DNA from: JBBIQV01 sp964555285
GTDB taxonomy: Bacteria; Nitrospirota; Nitrospiria; Nitrospirales; Nitrospiraceae
DNA: 64,000 nucleotides
Assembly (NCBI GenBank): GCA_964555285.1
Contig: CAZKRM010000005.1
Location: 62,001 to 126,000 of the forward strand
Direction of reading: 5' to 3'
The position numbers and the translations under genes are program-made. Each line of letters starts with the position of its first letter. The stretch's first letter is position 1. Shown one piece after another: positions 33,485 through 42,243 of this stretch. The notes below the pieces were generated by a model. That model had not been told where the DNA came from. It searched no databases and saw only the letters and a list, made by a program, of their open reading frames with translations.

Positions 33485-34867
33485 ATGGCGACTCGCTCAC
33501 ATCCCGTTGAACAGTCTCTCCACGAAACGCCGCAGGAGCGGAGCCTTCGTGCCGGAATTCGGGATGGCGGCTGTCAAGCCCTCGCGCTCGGCGGAGGCGA
33601 AAACTACCTGTCCGCGTTCGCGCTGCTCCTGCATGCCACCTCTCTGCAGATCGGCATCCTCTCGGCACTCCCACAGCTGATCGGCACTTGGGCACAGCTC
33701 TTTTCGGTCAAGGCGATGAACCGGCTTGTCCACCGGAAGGCGCTCGTACTCTGGGGAGCCATGGGCCAGACTGTGTCCTGGCTTCCTATCTTTGCCTTGC
33801 CGCTCCTCGTTCCCGACCACGCGGCCTGGCTGCTGATCGGCTGTGTCGTACTCTACTACGCGCTGGGGCATTTCACGATTCCACCCTGGAACGGGCTGAT
33901 TACAGATCTCGTCGATCCCAACCAGCGAGGCATTTACTTCGCCCGGCGATCCAGGGTGATGGCCGTTGCCAGTTTTGCCGCCTTGTGCGGCGGAGGATTC
34001 CTGCTGAATGCGGGCCAAGGGTGGGGTGCCGCTTGGGCCGGATTCGCGCTGATTTTCCTGGCAGCCGCCGTGTCGCGAGGCCTGTCGGCCTTCTACCTCT
34101 CACAGCTTACGGAGCCCGATGCAGCGTCACGCGTGGAGGCAGCCGGCGGCTTCCGCTGGTTTCTCATCCATGGAGCCACGGGGGATTTTCGTCGGTTTCT
34201 TCTGTTTGCCGGCTCGATGCATGTCTGCGTGCTCATTGCCGGTCCGTTCTTCGTCATCTATATGCTTCGCGACTTGCACTTCTCCTATCTCCAATACGCC
34301 GGCTGGCTGGCCATGGGAACGTTGGGCCAATTCCTCACGTTGAAACACTGGGGCAGGATCAGCGACCGGTACGGGAACAAGCAGGTCCTCAGGATCACCG
34401 GGATCATCGTGCCGTTTTTACCGATGCTCTATCTGGTCAGCACCGCGCTTCCGTTTCTGCTGTGCGTGAATTTTTTAGGGGGGGCCGTGTGGGCGGGGTT
34501 GTCGTTGGGGCTGCAAAACTATGTCTTCGACGCGGTGCGCCAGGAGGATCGCCCCACCGGTGTGGCGATGGCGAATACGGTCAATGCGGTGGGCTGGTTC
34601 CTCGGCGCGATGCTGGGGAGCTGGCTTGCCACCGTAGTGCCTGACGAGGTCCACGTGGCCTCGTTCGCGCTGCACCCTGCGTCGAACCTGCCGCTCGTCT
34701 TCTGTGTCTCAGGCCTGCTTCGATTACTTGTTTCAGCCTGTCTGCTTGGGACGTTCCGAGAGCCGAGGGCGGTCGAACCGATCTCGTCTCTCCGGCTGGT
34801 GTGGGAGCTGCCGCTGATCAAACCGCTGGTTCAGTGGCTGCCGACCAGACGAACGCGATTGGACTAG
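33485..34867 (+). CDS. Major facilitator superfamily transporter
   Basis: The ATG at 33485 gives 460 residues with 10-12 hydrophobic helices. The loop motif WGRISDRYGNKQ after about 285 residues is the MFS motif between transmembrane helices in the second half. Substrate is not predictable. The sequence just before the ATG holds a 14-base palindrome (AGCCCCGCGGGGCT) that may affect initiation. Confidence 0.88.
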   Translation: MATRSHPVEQSLHETPQERSLRAGIRDGGCQALALGGGENYLSAFALLLHATSLQIGILSALPQLIGTWAQLFSVKAMNRLVHRKALVLWGAMGQTVSWLPIFALPLLVPDHAAWLLIGCVVLYYALGHFTIPPWNGLITDLVDPNQRGIYFARRSRVMAVASFAALCGGGFLLNAGQGWGAAWAGFALIFLAAAVSRGLSAFYLSQLTEPDAASRVEAAGGFRWFLIHGATGDFRRFLLFAGSMHVCVLIAGPFFVIYMLRDLHFSYLQYAGWLAMGTLGQFLTLKHWGRISDRYGNKQVLRITGIIVPFLPMLYLVSTALPFLLCVNFLGGAVWAGLSLGLQNYVFDAVRQEDRPTGVAMANTVNAVGWFLGAMLGSWLATVVPDEVHVASFALHPASNLPLVFCVSGLLRLLVSACLLGTFREPRAVEPISSLRLVWELPLIKPLVQWLPTRRTRLD

Positions 34868-34901
34868 ACTTCTTGCCGTTCGCCGGATCATCATCGCTCG
34901 C

Positions 34902-35126
34902 CTATCTCGCGGTCCCTTGATTGTCTGTGTCTCGCTCCCGTTCTTCCTGTTTCAACTTCTCGAAGGTACGATCGGCATTCCCACGAACCGCCTGTGGCGT
35001 GGGTTGAGGCGGCGCTTTCGGTGGTTCGCCTGCACATCCAACAAGACTCATCCCCAGCGCAAATAGGACCCCGAATTGCACAACACTCAACGAATTGCTC
35101 CCTCTCCCATACTCCTGTCTGGCCAT
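34902..35126 (-). CDS. Small lipoprotein
   Basis: The product has 74 residues with a lipobox SLVGC near residue 31, a Pro-rich stretch after the Cys (EPPKAPPQPTP) and a charged helical tail (RTFEKLKQEERERDTD). An AAGGAG site precedes the ATG. It lies 45 bases after the lipoprotein gene at 35172 on the same strand. Confidence 0.75.
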   Translation of the reverse strand: MARQEYGRGSNSLSVVQFGVLFALGMSLVGCAGEPPKAPPQPTPQAVRGNADRTFEKLKQEERERDTDNQGTAR

Positions 35127-35171
35127 ATCATCTCCTTCGTGTGGGATGGAAGGCTGTCACCCTCCCCAATG

Positions 35172-35819
35172 TTATTGAAAGGCTCGTTGGAGATCGTGAA
35201 CCGTCTGGACGATCCCGCGTTCCAACGCCGCACGGTTGAACCGTTGAAAGTCGGTCGTCTCGGCCACGGACCACCCCCCTTCCGGCTGGTCCTCGAAACG
35301 GGCCGTCACCACATTATGAAACACGACCTCGGCACTCTCAACCCTAATGATCTTACTCATCACGATCACCGGCGGCAGGTCACTGTGCTGCCTAGCCCAG
35401 AGCCGATCGCGCCAGGTGGGCCCCTCGATGCGATAGATCAGCACGCTGTCGACCCCCAACAACCGCCCCAGCCGGATCGCCGTCTCCTCCGACACCGCCC
35501 CGCCCAGTTGGAGGCGTTGCTCGGTGAGCAGCGCGGGCAGATTGAACCGATCGACGATTTTCAATGAAGGGCGCTGATCCTTGAGCTGAAATGTCGCTCC
35601 TTCCAGTCGCACATACGCATCTCTCACCTCCGTGTTGCTGGTCTGCGGATACACGATAGCCAGCCGCTGGACATCAATGGGAATCGCGATTGACGACATC
35701 ATCGTGCCTTTCGCCGAGACCCGCACCTCAGGCGGCGGCAACGTGGATTGACAGCCGAGGATACACAGGAGAGGAAGGACACCGATCGGTGGGCGAAGTA
35801 GTGCGAGAGACCGAGCCAT
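35172..35819 (-). CDS. Lipoprotein, possibly CsgG-related
   Basis: The product has 215 residues with a lipobox CILGC near residue 23. The mature part has alternating strands and helices; the section LKIVDRFNLPALLTEQRLQLGGAVSEET followed by AIRLGRLLGVDSVL resembles CsgG/GNA1162-type outer-membrane lipoproteins (given here as two separate short motifs). The assignment is tentative. It shares its direction with the small lipoprotein downstream. Confidence 0.75.
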   Translation of the reverse strand: MARSLALLRPPIGVLPLLCILGCQSTLPPPEVRVSAKGTMMSSIAIPIDVQRLAIVYPQTSNTEVRDAYVRLEGATFQLKDQRPSLKIVDRFNLPALLTEQRLQLGGAVSEETAIRLGRLLGVDSVLIYRIEGPTWRDRLWARQHSDLPPVIVMSKIIRVESAEVVFHNVVTARFEDQPEGGWSVAETTDFQRFNRAALERGIVQTVHDLQRAFQ

Positions 35820-35924
35820 GGCGCACCCCCTGATAGAACAAGATTGCGCTCGCCACGACTATACAGAACAGAATTTCATCTTACTCCCCCTCCCGGCGGA
35901 AAACATCTCCCCTTCTGCGCAGCA

Positions 35925-35953
35925 TTGACTGCCTCTGGGAGGCCGGGTATTCT
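35925..35953 (+). promoter_or_regulatory. Sigma70-type promoter upstream of the YqeY gene
   Basis: TTGACT (35925-35930) and TATTCT (35948-35953) are 17 bases apart, about 40 bases before the ATG at 35995. The -35 and next four bases (TTGACTGCCT) match the promoter at 3611. Confidence 0.55.
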
Positions 35954-35994
35954 CCAGCTGACTCTCTGTCACTCACCCCCGCCGGGAGGAAGCC

Positions 35995-36441
35995 ATGTCG
36001 CTCCGCGATCGTCTAACTGAGGATCTGAAGCAGGCTATGAAGTCCAGGGACCAGCTTCGCACCGATGTGATCCGAATGATGAAGGCCGCCATTTTCAACA
36101 AAGAAGTCGAGATCAAGAAGGACCTCGATGACGCGGAGATGAGCCGTGTGATGACCGCTCTCGTCAAGCAGCGAAAGGAAGCGGCGGAGCAATTCAAAAA
36201 GGGAAAGCGCGACGACCTCGCCCAGAAAGAACTGAAAGAAATTACTATCATCGAAAACTACCTTCCCCAAGCCCTCGCCCTGGAAGACATTGCTCTGCTC
36301 ATCGATACCGTCGTTCGCGAAACCGGCGCCTCGTCTGCCAAAGACATGGGTTCCGTCATGAAAGCCGTGATGTCCCGGCTTGCCGGTCAGAACGTGGACG
36401 GCAAGCAGATCAGCGACCTCGTCCGAGCCAAGTTGCGGTAG
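35995..36441 (+). CDS. yqeY: GatB/YqeY-domain protein
   Basis: The 148-residue protein is a single YqeY domain, related to the tRNA-binding tail of the GatB amidotransferase subunit. Typical segments are LRDRLTEDLKQAMKSRD, VMTALVKQRKEAAEQFKKG and YLPQALALEDI, ending in LAGQNVDGKQISDLVRAKL. Its role is probably tRNA-linked but unproven. Confidence 0.93.
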   Translation: MSLRDRLTEDLKQAMKSRDQLRTDVIRMMKAAIFNKEVEIKKDLDDAEMSRVMTALVKQRKEAAEQFKKGKRDDLAQKELKEITIIENYLPQALALEDIALLIDTVVRETGASSAKDMGSVMKAVMSRLAGQNVDGKQISDLVRAKLR

Positions 36442-36590
36442 ATTCCGGCTCTCCTGCTATACTTATTCACGAGCGAATAGGTCGACGGGACGTACAGGGA
36501 GACATTCCTTTCCCCATCGGACCAACCAGTCAGCGACACGCAATCTCCGTCCACGAGAGCGACGGGCACTGCCGCCATGAGAGCCGAGCG

Positions 36591-37232
36591 ATGAGCATCC
36601 TGATCGTCGACGATTCGTCGGACCAGCAACTGCTCCTCCAGTCTATCCTGAAACGTGCCGGACATACGGACGTAGCTCTCGCGGACTCGGCACGCGCGGC
36701 CTATGCTTGTCTTGGGTTGGACGATCCGTCCCAGCAGGGAGCTGGGGTGGCTTTGATCCTCATGGATCTCCTGATGCCGGAGATCGACGGCGTCTCAGCC
36801 TGCCGGCAGATCAAATCCTGCGAGCATTTGCACGACATTCCCATCATCATCGTCACCGCGAAGAACGATCTTTCCAATCTCCAGGAAGCCTTTGCTGCAG
36901 GGGCCATGGATTACATTAATAAGCCCGTGAACAGCATCGAGCTGTTGGCTCGGGTCTCCTCGGCGCTGACGTTGAAACGGGAAATGGATTGCCGGAAGGC
37001 GCGCGAGATGGAACTCCGGCGAAGCTACGAGGATCTGCAGAAGGCCCTGGGAGAGGTCAAAGTGTTGCGGGGACTCGTTCCCATTTGCTCCTCCTGCAAG
37101 AAAATCCGGAACGACCACGGCTTTTGGCAGCAATTGGAGGAATACATCCAGGAACACTCGGAAGCCGAGTTCAGCCACGGCCTCTGTGCACCGTGCATAA
37201 AGAAACTTTATCCTGGTGTTTACAAGGACTAA
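36591..37232 (+). CDS. Response regulator with C-terminal Cys-rich output segment
   Basis: The product has 213 residues. The receiver domain (1-125) has IVDDS, phospho-acceptor Asp59 (LILMDLLMP), and Lys in YINKPVN. A coiled coil links to a short C-terminal module (CSSCKKIRNDHGFWQQLEEYI...HGLCAPCIKK) with two Cys pairs that may bind metal. This module is found at the end of many response regulators. Its receiver is close in sequence to that of the next gene, suggesting tandem duplication. Confidence 0.92.
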   Translation: MSILIVDDSSDQQLLLQSILKRAGHTDVALADSARAAYACLGLDDPSQQGAGVALILMDLLMPEIDGVSACRQIKSCEHLHDIPIIIVTAKNDLSNLQEAFAAGAMDYINKPVNSIELLARVSSALTLKREMDCRKAREMELRRSYEDLQKALGEVKVLRGLVPICSSCKKIRNDHGFWQQLEEYIQEHSEAEFSHGLCAPCIKKLYPGVYKD

Positions 37233-37293
37233 TTGCTAGCATTTCAGCATAGTTTGAAGTGTACAGCGGTCCGGTTCGGAAGAAGGAGTGTGC

Positions 37294-38298
37294 ATGGGTA
37301 TTCTGATCGTTGACGATTCAGCGGACGACCGTCTGTTGCTGCAATCCATTCTCTCGTCTGCCGGTTACGATGAAATTCTTATCGCCGAGTCGGCGACCGC
37401 GGCGTTCCGACACCTCGGCATCGATGGGGGGCGTCAAGGTTCGGCGCGGGTCGACCTGATCCTCATGGACATCATGATGCCGGCCATGAACGGCATTGAG
37501 ACCTGTCGGCAGATCAAGGCTGTTGAACGGTTCCGTGACACGCCCATCATCATGGTCACCGTCAAAACCGATCCGGTCGATCTTCAACTCGCCTTCGCGG
37601 CTGGAGCCATGGACTATATCGGCAAGCCCATCAACAAGGTGGAGTTGCTCACCCGAGTCCGCTCCGTGCTTCGCCTAGTGCACGAAATCGATCGCCGGCG
37701 GGCCCGCGAGCAGGAACTCTTAGAGGTGATGCGGCAACTTCAGGAAGCCAACCAGATGCTGCTGCGCCTCTCGAGCCTGGACGGCCTCACCGGCATCACG
37801 AACCGCCGCCAGTTCGATGACTTCTTGGATCAGGAATGGCGGCGCGCAGTCCGTGAGTCGTCCCCCCTGTCCCTCATTATGTTGGACATCGACCGCTTCA
37901 AATCCTACAACGACAACAATGGTCACCAGGCGGGGGACCAGTGTCTCAAGCAAGTGGCCAACGCAATCTCCGGGGCCATCAATCGTCCCGGAGACCTCGT
38001 CGCCCGGTACGGCGGCGATGAATTTGTAGCGGTGCTGCCGGGAACCAGCGTAGACGGGGCCGCCCAGGTGGCGGAAACGCTGCGCCACAAGATCGAATCC
38101 TTGGGGATTACCCACGGCAACGGGGAACACGTTACCATCAGTCTGGGGTACGCCAGTACGGTCCCAAGCCGGGCGGCATCGCCTACGGACTTGATCAAAG
38201 CGGCTGACCAGGCCCTCTACCAGGCCAAGCAGGCCGGGCGGAATAGAATTAAGCAGGCAAGCGTCCTCGCGTTGGTCGAGAATCTGCACGAAAACTGA
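37294..38298 (+). CDS. Response regulator with GGDEF domain (diguanylate cyclase)
   Basis: The ATG at 37294 has AAGGAG five bases upstream; 334 residues. The receiver domain (1-125) carries Asp59 (LILMDIMMP). The GGDEF domain (about 160-325) has the intact active site RYGGDEF and an inhibitory I-site RPGD five residues before it, so the enzyme should make cyclic di-GMP with product inhibition. It follows a paralogous receiver gene and precedes a hybrid kinase and Hpt protein. Confidence 0.95.
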   Translation: MGILIVDDSADDRLLLQSILSSAGYDEILIAESATAAFRHLGIDGGRQGSARVDLILMDIMMPAMNGIETCRQIKAVERFRDTPIIMVTVKTDPVDLQLAFAAGAMDYIGKPINKVELLTRVRSVLRLVHEIDRRRAREQELLEVMRQLQEANQMLLRLSSLDGLTGITNRRQFDDFLDQEWRRAVRESSPLSLIMLDIDRFKSYNDNNGHQAGDQCLKQVANAISGAINRPGDLVARYGGDEFVAVLPGTSVDGAAQVAETLRHKIESLGITHGNGEHVTISLGYASTVPSRAASPTDLIKAADQALYQAKQAGRNRIKQASVLALVENLHEN

Positions 38299-38458
38299 CC
38301 TCGCCCCCTCGTCGTTATGACCATGCAAGGGCCTCGACGAGACGTTCCGGCGCCGATCAACGAAGCGCCGATCGCGCTCCACTCCAAGCCGCGTTTCGCC
38401 TCCACCGCTCTCCCCTCGACAAACGGATCGATCTTAGAGCGGAGGGGACTCGCTCGCG

Positions 38459-40852
38459 ATGTCTAAGAAACCCACACCGGCTCGAGCCGGGCGCACCGTC
38501 AAGCGGCCACCGCCGACCATGACCATTCGCCGTCTACAGGCTGCGCTCCGCCGTGAACAGGCGGCTAAGCGCCGCATCGCATCTTCCTTGGCGAAAGCGA
38601 CCGCCGAGCTTCAACAACGTGAGCCGACACGGACGAACGCACGCGACCACTCCACGAAGACCACGGACCAACGCAGCCACAGCGAACGGACAAGGTTTGC
38701 AGACAATGAAAAACGCCGCACCTGGGTCCTGCAACAGCACCAGCGGGCACTCCTGGAGGTAGCCAAGAGCGACGCACTCAGCAGCGGCGACCTGCAGTGT
38801 GCCTTTCAAGCCATTACGGAAGCTGGTGGCCACACCCTCGGGATCCAGCGCTCCAGCATCTGGCTCTACCGCGAGGACCGCTCGGGAATTTGCCTGTCCG
38901 ATCTCTACGAATTAGCCGAAGATCGCCATACATCGGGTACCGTGCTGGCCGCACAGGACTATCCCGCGTACTTCGCAGCCCTCGAGCGAGAAGAACGGGC
39001 CATTGCCGTCCCTGATGCGCATCACGACGAGCGCACTCGCGAGTTCTCCGTTCCCTACCTCACCCCCTTGGGGATCGGCGCCATGCTGGATGCCCCGATC
39101 CGTCACAAGGGGCAAGTCGTCGGGGTGCTGTGCAGCGAACATGTCGGCGGCACGCGCCAGTGGACCGTCGATGAGGAACACTTCGCGAGTTCGCTCGCCA
39201 CCATGGCAACCTTGGCCCTGGAAGCGGTCGAGCGGCGCGAGGCAGAGCACGCGTGGCGCGTGGCGAAGGAGGCCGCCGAGGTAGCGAACCGCGCCAAGAG
39301 CGAGTTCTTGGCCGGCATGAGCCACGAGATCCGGACGCCCATGAACGCCATCGTCGGCATGGCGGATCTCCTGTGGGAAACCCCTCTCACACCGGAACAG
39401 CGGAAGTACGTCCGCGTGTTTCGCCGCGCGGGCGGCAACCTCATGAGCCTGCTGAACGACATTCTCGATCTGTCCAAGATCGAGACCGGCCATCTGGATC
39501 TTGAAGCCATCGACTTCGACCTGAGCGAGGTGCTCGACAAGGTCCTCGAAATGCTCGCCATGCGCGCCAACGAGAAAAGCATCGAACTGGCCTGTCACGT
39601 TTCTCCCGATGTCCCCTGCCACCTGATCGGCGACCCGAACCGGCTCCACCAGATCCTAGTCAACCTGATCGGCAACGCGATCAAGTTCACCGAGAAAGGC
39701 TCGGTCCTGATGCAGGTCACCAACGACCCGGAAATTCGCGAACCGGGCGCCATCTGCTTTTCGGTCACCGATACCGGCATCGGCATCCCGGCGGACAGGC
39801 TCGACGCCATCTTCGAGAGTTTCACCCAAGCCCATTCGTCCATCGCCCGCAAATATGGGGGGACCGGGCTGGGTCTGTCGATCTCCCGGCACCTCACGCA
39901 CCTCATGGGCGGACGCATGTGGGCCGAGAGCGTGGTCGGCCAAGGCAGCCGGTTTCACTGTGCAGTTCGCTTCTCCATCCAACCATACCCTCCCCCTGCA
40001 GCAGCCCCGATGCTGTTCGATGTCGTCGGGATGCGCACGCTGGTCATCGACGACTTTCCGGCCAATCGCCTCATCCTGTACGAAACCATGACTGGCTGGG
40101 GCGCCGTCGTCACGGAAGCCGAGAACGGACCGCAAGCCCTCACCGAGCTGCAGCGTGCCGCCGAAGCCGGGACACCATACCAGTTGCTGCTCCTCGATTG
40201 CCGTATGCCGGGTATGGACGGGTTTGACGTGGCACAGGAGATTCAACGCCGGCCCGACTTGAACGGCCTCACCACGATCATGCTGACGTCCGACCGCTGG
40301 GCGGATGACATCGCACGTACGTACGATCTGCATCTCGGCGGTTACCTCGTCAAACCGATCCGCCCGTCGGAACTGTTGCAGACGATTATGATCGCCCTGA
40401 GCCGGACGAAAGGAGATCAGCTCCTCGGAAGCGAACGTGCCCCCGAGCCTGCCGCGGCTCCGGCCGAGCCGTTGAATATCCTACTGGTCGAAGATTCCCC
40501 GGACAATCAGCTGCTTATCCAGTCGTACCTCAAACAGTCGCCTCACCACCTCGATGTCGCCGACAATGGCCAGATCGCCGTGGACAAGGTCAAGTCCGGC
40601 CGCTATCACGTCATTCTGATGGATATGCAGATGCCGGTGATGGATGGCTACAGCGCCACGAAAGCGATCCGCGCCTGGGAGCGCATGCACGAGATGACGC
40701 CGACCACGATCATCGCGTTGACCGCGTTGGCGATCAAAGGGGAAGCGGGCAGGATTTTTGAAGCCGGCTGTAACGCCCATGTCACCAAGCCGATCAAGAA
40801 GGCGATGCTGTTGGAAGTACTCGGCACCTTGAAAGGAAAACGACCGTCATGA
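38459..40852 (+). CDS. Hybrid histidine kinase (GAF-HisKA-HATPase-REC-REC)
   Basis: The product has 797 residues and no membrane segment, so it is cytoplasmic. A basic coiled-coil N-terminus (1-95) precedes a GAF sensor domain (about 110-260), HisKA with phospho-acceptor His289 (MSHEIRTPMNAIVG), HATPase_c (GTGLGLSISRHL), and two receivers with Asp580 (LLLLDCRMPG) and Asp722 (ILMDMQMPVMDG). The following Hpt gene overlaps it by four bases, completing a His-Asp-His-Asp relay. Confidence 0.95.
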   Translation: MSKKPTPARAGRTVKRPPPTMTIRRLQAALRREQAAKRRIASSLAKATAELQQREPTRTNARDHSTKTTDQRSHSERTRFADNEKRRTWVLQQHQRALLEVAKSDALSSGDLQCAFQAITEAGGHTLGIQRSSIWLYREDRSGICLSDLYELAEDRHTSGTVLAAQDYPAYFAALEREERAIAVPDAHHDERTREFSVPYLTPLGIGAMLDAPIRHKGQVVGVLCSEHVGGTRQWTVDEEHFASSLATMATLALEAVERREAEHAWRVAKEAAEVANRAKSEFLAGMSHEIRTPMNAIVGMADLLWETPLTPEQRKYVRVFRRAGGNLMSLLNDILDLSKIETGHLDLEAIDFDLSEVLDKVLEMLAMRANEKSIELACHVSPDVPCHLIGDPNRLHQILVNLIGNAIKFTEKGSVLMQVTNDPEIREPGAICFSVTDTGIGIPADRLDAIFESFTQAHSSIARKYGGTGLGLSISRHLTHLMGGRMWAESVVGQGSRFHCAVRFSIQPYPPPAAAPMLFDVVGMRTLVIDDFPANRLILYETMTGWGAVVTEAENGPQALTELQRAAEAGTPYQLLLLDCRMPGMDGFDVAQEIQRRPDLNGLTTIMLTSDRWADDIARTYDLHLGGYLVKPIRPSELLQTIMIALSRTKGDQLLGSERAPEPAAAPAEPLNILLVEDSPDNQLLIQSYLKQSPHHLDVADNGQIAVDKVKSGRYHVILMDMQMPVMDGYSATKAIRAWERMHEMTPTTIIALTALAIKGEAGRIFEAGCNAHVTKPIKKAMLLEVLGTLKGKRPS

Positions 40853-41178
40853 CCCAGCCGGCCCGCTCCGCTCCCGGCACGACAGTCATCGTGCACATCG
40901 ACCCCGACTTGGAAGACATCGTGCCCGGCTTTCTGGAGAACCGGCGGAAAGATATCGTCTCGCTTCAGACCGCGATCCCGCGCGGGGACTTCGAGACCAT
41001 TCGAATGCTGGGCCATCGTCTGAAAGGGGACGGCGGGGGATACGGGTTCGATGCCATCAGCGAGATCGGCGCCGCCATCGAGCATGCGGCAGCCCGACGT
41101 GACGCCCCCGCTCTCACGCAGCAGGCGCAGGCGCTTGAGGACTATCTCAACCGAGTGGAAGTGGTGTATCGGAAGTAG
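40849..41178 (+). CDS. Hpt-domain phosphotransfer protein
   Basis: The 109-residue protein carries the phosphotransfer His56 in MLGHRLKGDGGGYG. It overlaps the hybrid kinase by four bases (ATGA), so the two are coupled. It likely shuttles phosphate between the kinase's receivers and the response regulators at 36591 and 37294. The stop codon is part of a terminator-like hairpin. Confidence 0.92.
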   Translation: MTQPARSAPGTTVIVHIDPDLEDIVPGFLENRRKDIVSLQTAIPRGDFETIRMLGHRLKGDGGGYGFDAISEIGAAIEHAAARRDAPALTQQAQALEDYLNRVEVVYRK

Positions 41179-41195
41179 CCCTTACTTGAGGGGCT
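41177..41195 (+). terminator. Hairpin at the end of the phosphorelay operon
   Basis: AGCCC (41177-41181, overlapping the hpt stop) pairs with GGGCT (41191-41195) around a nine-base loop. Short and without a long T tract, so a weak terminator at best. Confidence 0.35.
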
Positions 41196-41198
41196 TAT

Positions 41199-41334
41199 CC
41201 GCGCGCAACAATGAAAGAGTAGCGCGCGGGTCCACCAAAGGTTGGTTTGGTGGAGAAGATCGCTTGTGGTATTTATCCGCCGGCGTCAATCACGACAAAA
41301 CCTGAATAGCCGGCGGTACGCACGAAGTGCGGTT
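41199..41334 (-). ncRNA. Structured trailer downstream of tRNA-Ala, with repeated hairpins
   Basis: On the minus strand after the tRNA CCA: the conserved small hairpin (41319-41331), then an 8-bp stem CCGCCGGC/GCCGGCGG (plus-strand arms 41277-41284 and 41309-41316), then a CCACCAAA/TTTGGTGG hairpin (41232-41252) and a third 8-bp stem CCGCGCGC/GCGCGCGG (plus-strand arms 41199-41206 and 41222-41229). Both 8-bp stems are followed by ATA on the minus strand, as in the tRNA-Pro trailer. Confidence 0.5.
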
Positions 41335-41410
41335 TGGTGGAGGGCAGGGGATTTGAACCCCCGACCCCTACGTTGCGAACGTAGTGCTCTCCCAACTGAG
41401 CTAGCCCCCC
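41335..41410 (-). tRNA. tRNA-Ala (anticodon CGC)
   Basis: On the minus strand: acceptor GGGGGGC/GCCCTCC (one G-T pair), D arm GCTC...GAGC, anticodon stem CTACG/CGTAG with loop TTCGCAA (anticodon CGC), T arm GGGGG/CCCCT with TTCAAAT, and encoded CCA. It reads GCG codons. It converges with the hpt gene. Confidence 0.95.
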
Positions 41411-41565
41411 ACCTGATGAGCGATCTGAGCGCCGTGCTTCTTAACCGCAGGAACCGCCTGTGCGAAAGTGCTCAGGCTTACTATGCTGCGGAGGAGACGG
41501 GGAGGAAGATCGGCGCCCTTGCTGTTCTTATCGCCGCTCATTTTACACAACCCTCTTCGAGAACT

Positions 41566-42243
41566 CTACTGTAATGACGGGTTGATCACCGCCTGCACCG
41601 ACTGATCCTCATCAACACGGACCCGGCGTCCCTCCACTCGGAGACGACCTGCTGCATAGAGCTGGACAGCCCGAGGATAGATCCGGTGTTCCTGCTCCAG
41701 AATGCGCGCGGCCAAGGTATCAGGCGTGTCTCCCTCCAGGATGGGAACCGCCGCCTGGATGATAATCGGTCCCTCATCGACGCCTGCCGTCACAAAGTGG
41801 ACCGTACATCCGGTGAGTTTGCAGCCATGCTCGATCGCTTTCTGTTGGACATCTAAACCGGGGAACGACGGGAGGAGCGACGGATGGATGTTCATCATCC
41901 GGTTGGTGTACGCGGTAATCAGGACGGACGTGACGATCTTCATATATCCAGCCAGCAGGACCAATTCCACCTCGTAGTGCCGCAGCACCTCCAGGATCGC
42001 CCGATCGTAGGCTTCTCGACCGTCCGGCTGCCCCGCAAACGGCTTCGGATCGAGATACACATCCGGAGCGCCATGCTTCCGAGCCCGTTCCAGAGCTTGC
42101 GCGTCCTTCTTATTACTGAGCACAACGGCGATTGTCGCGTACAGCGTGCGCGCCTCGATCGCATCGATGATCGCTTGCAGGTTGGACCCTCGCCCCGATG
42201 CCAACACGCCCAGCCTGAGCGGCGTCTTGCGGTCAGCCGACAT
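41566..42243 (-). CDS. purN: Phosphoribosylglycinamide formyltransferase
   Basis: The ATG at 42243 gives 225 residues; a frame to 42333 runs over purM. PurN adds the formyl group from 10-formyl-THF to GAR. VLASGRGSNLQAII is the N-terminal phosphate site, and NIHPSLLPSFPG holds the catalytic Asn and His, with Asp in VDEGPII. It overlaps purM by 11 bases, so the two consecutive purine steps are coupled. Confidence 0.97.
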   Translation of the reverse strand: MSADRKTPLRLGVLASGRGSNLQAIIDAIEARTLYATIAVVLSNKKDAQALERARKHGAPDVYLDPKPFAGQPDGREAYDRAILEVLRHYEVELVLLAGYMKIVTSVLITAYTNRMMNIHPSLLPSFPGLDVQQKAIEHGCKLTGCTVHFVTAGVDEGPIIIQAAVPILEGDTPDTLAARILEQEHRIYPRAVQLYAAGRLRVEGRRVRVDEDQSVQAVINPSLQ

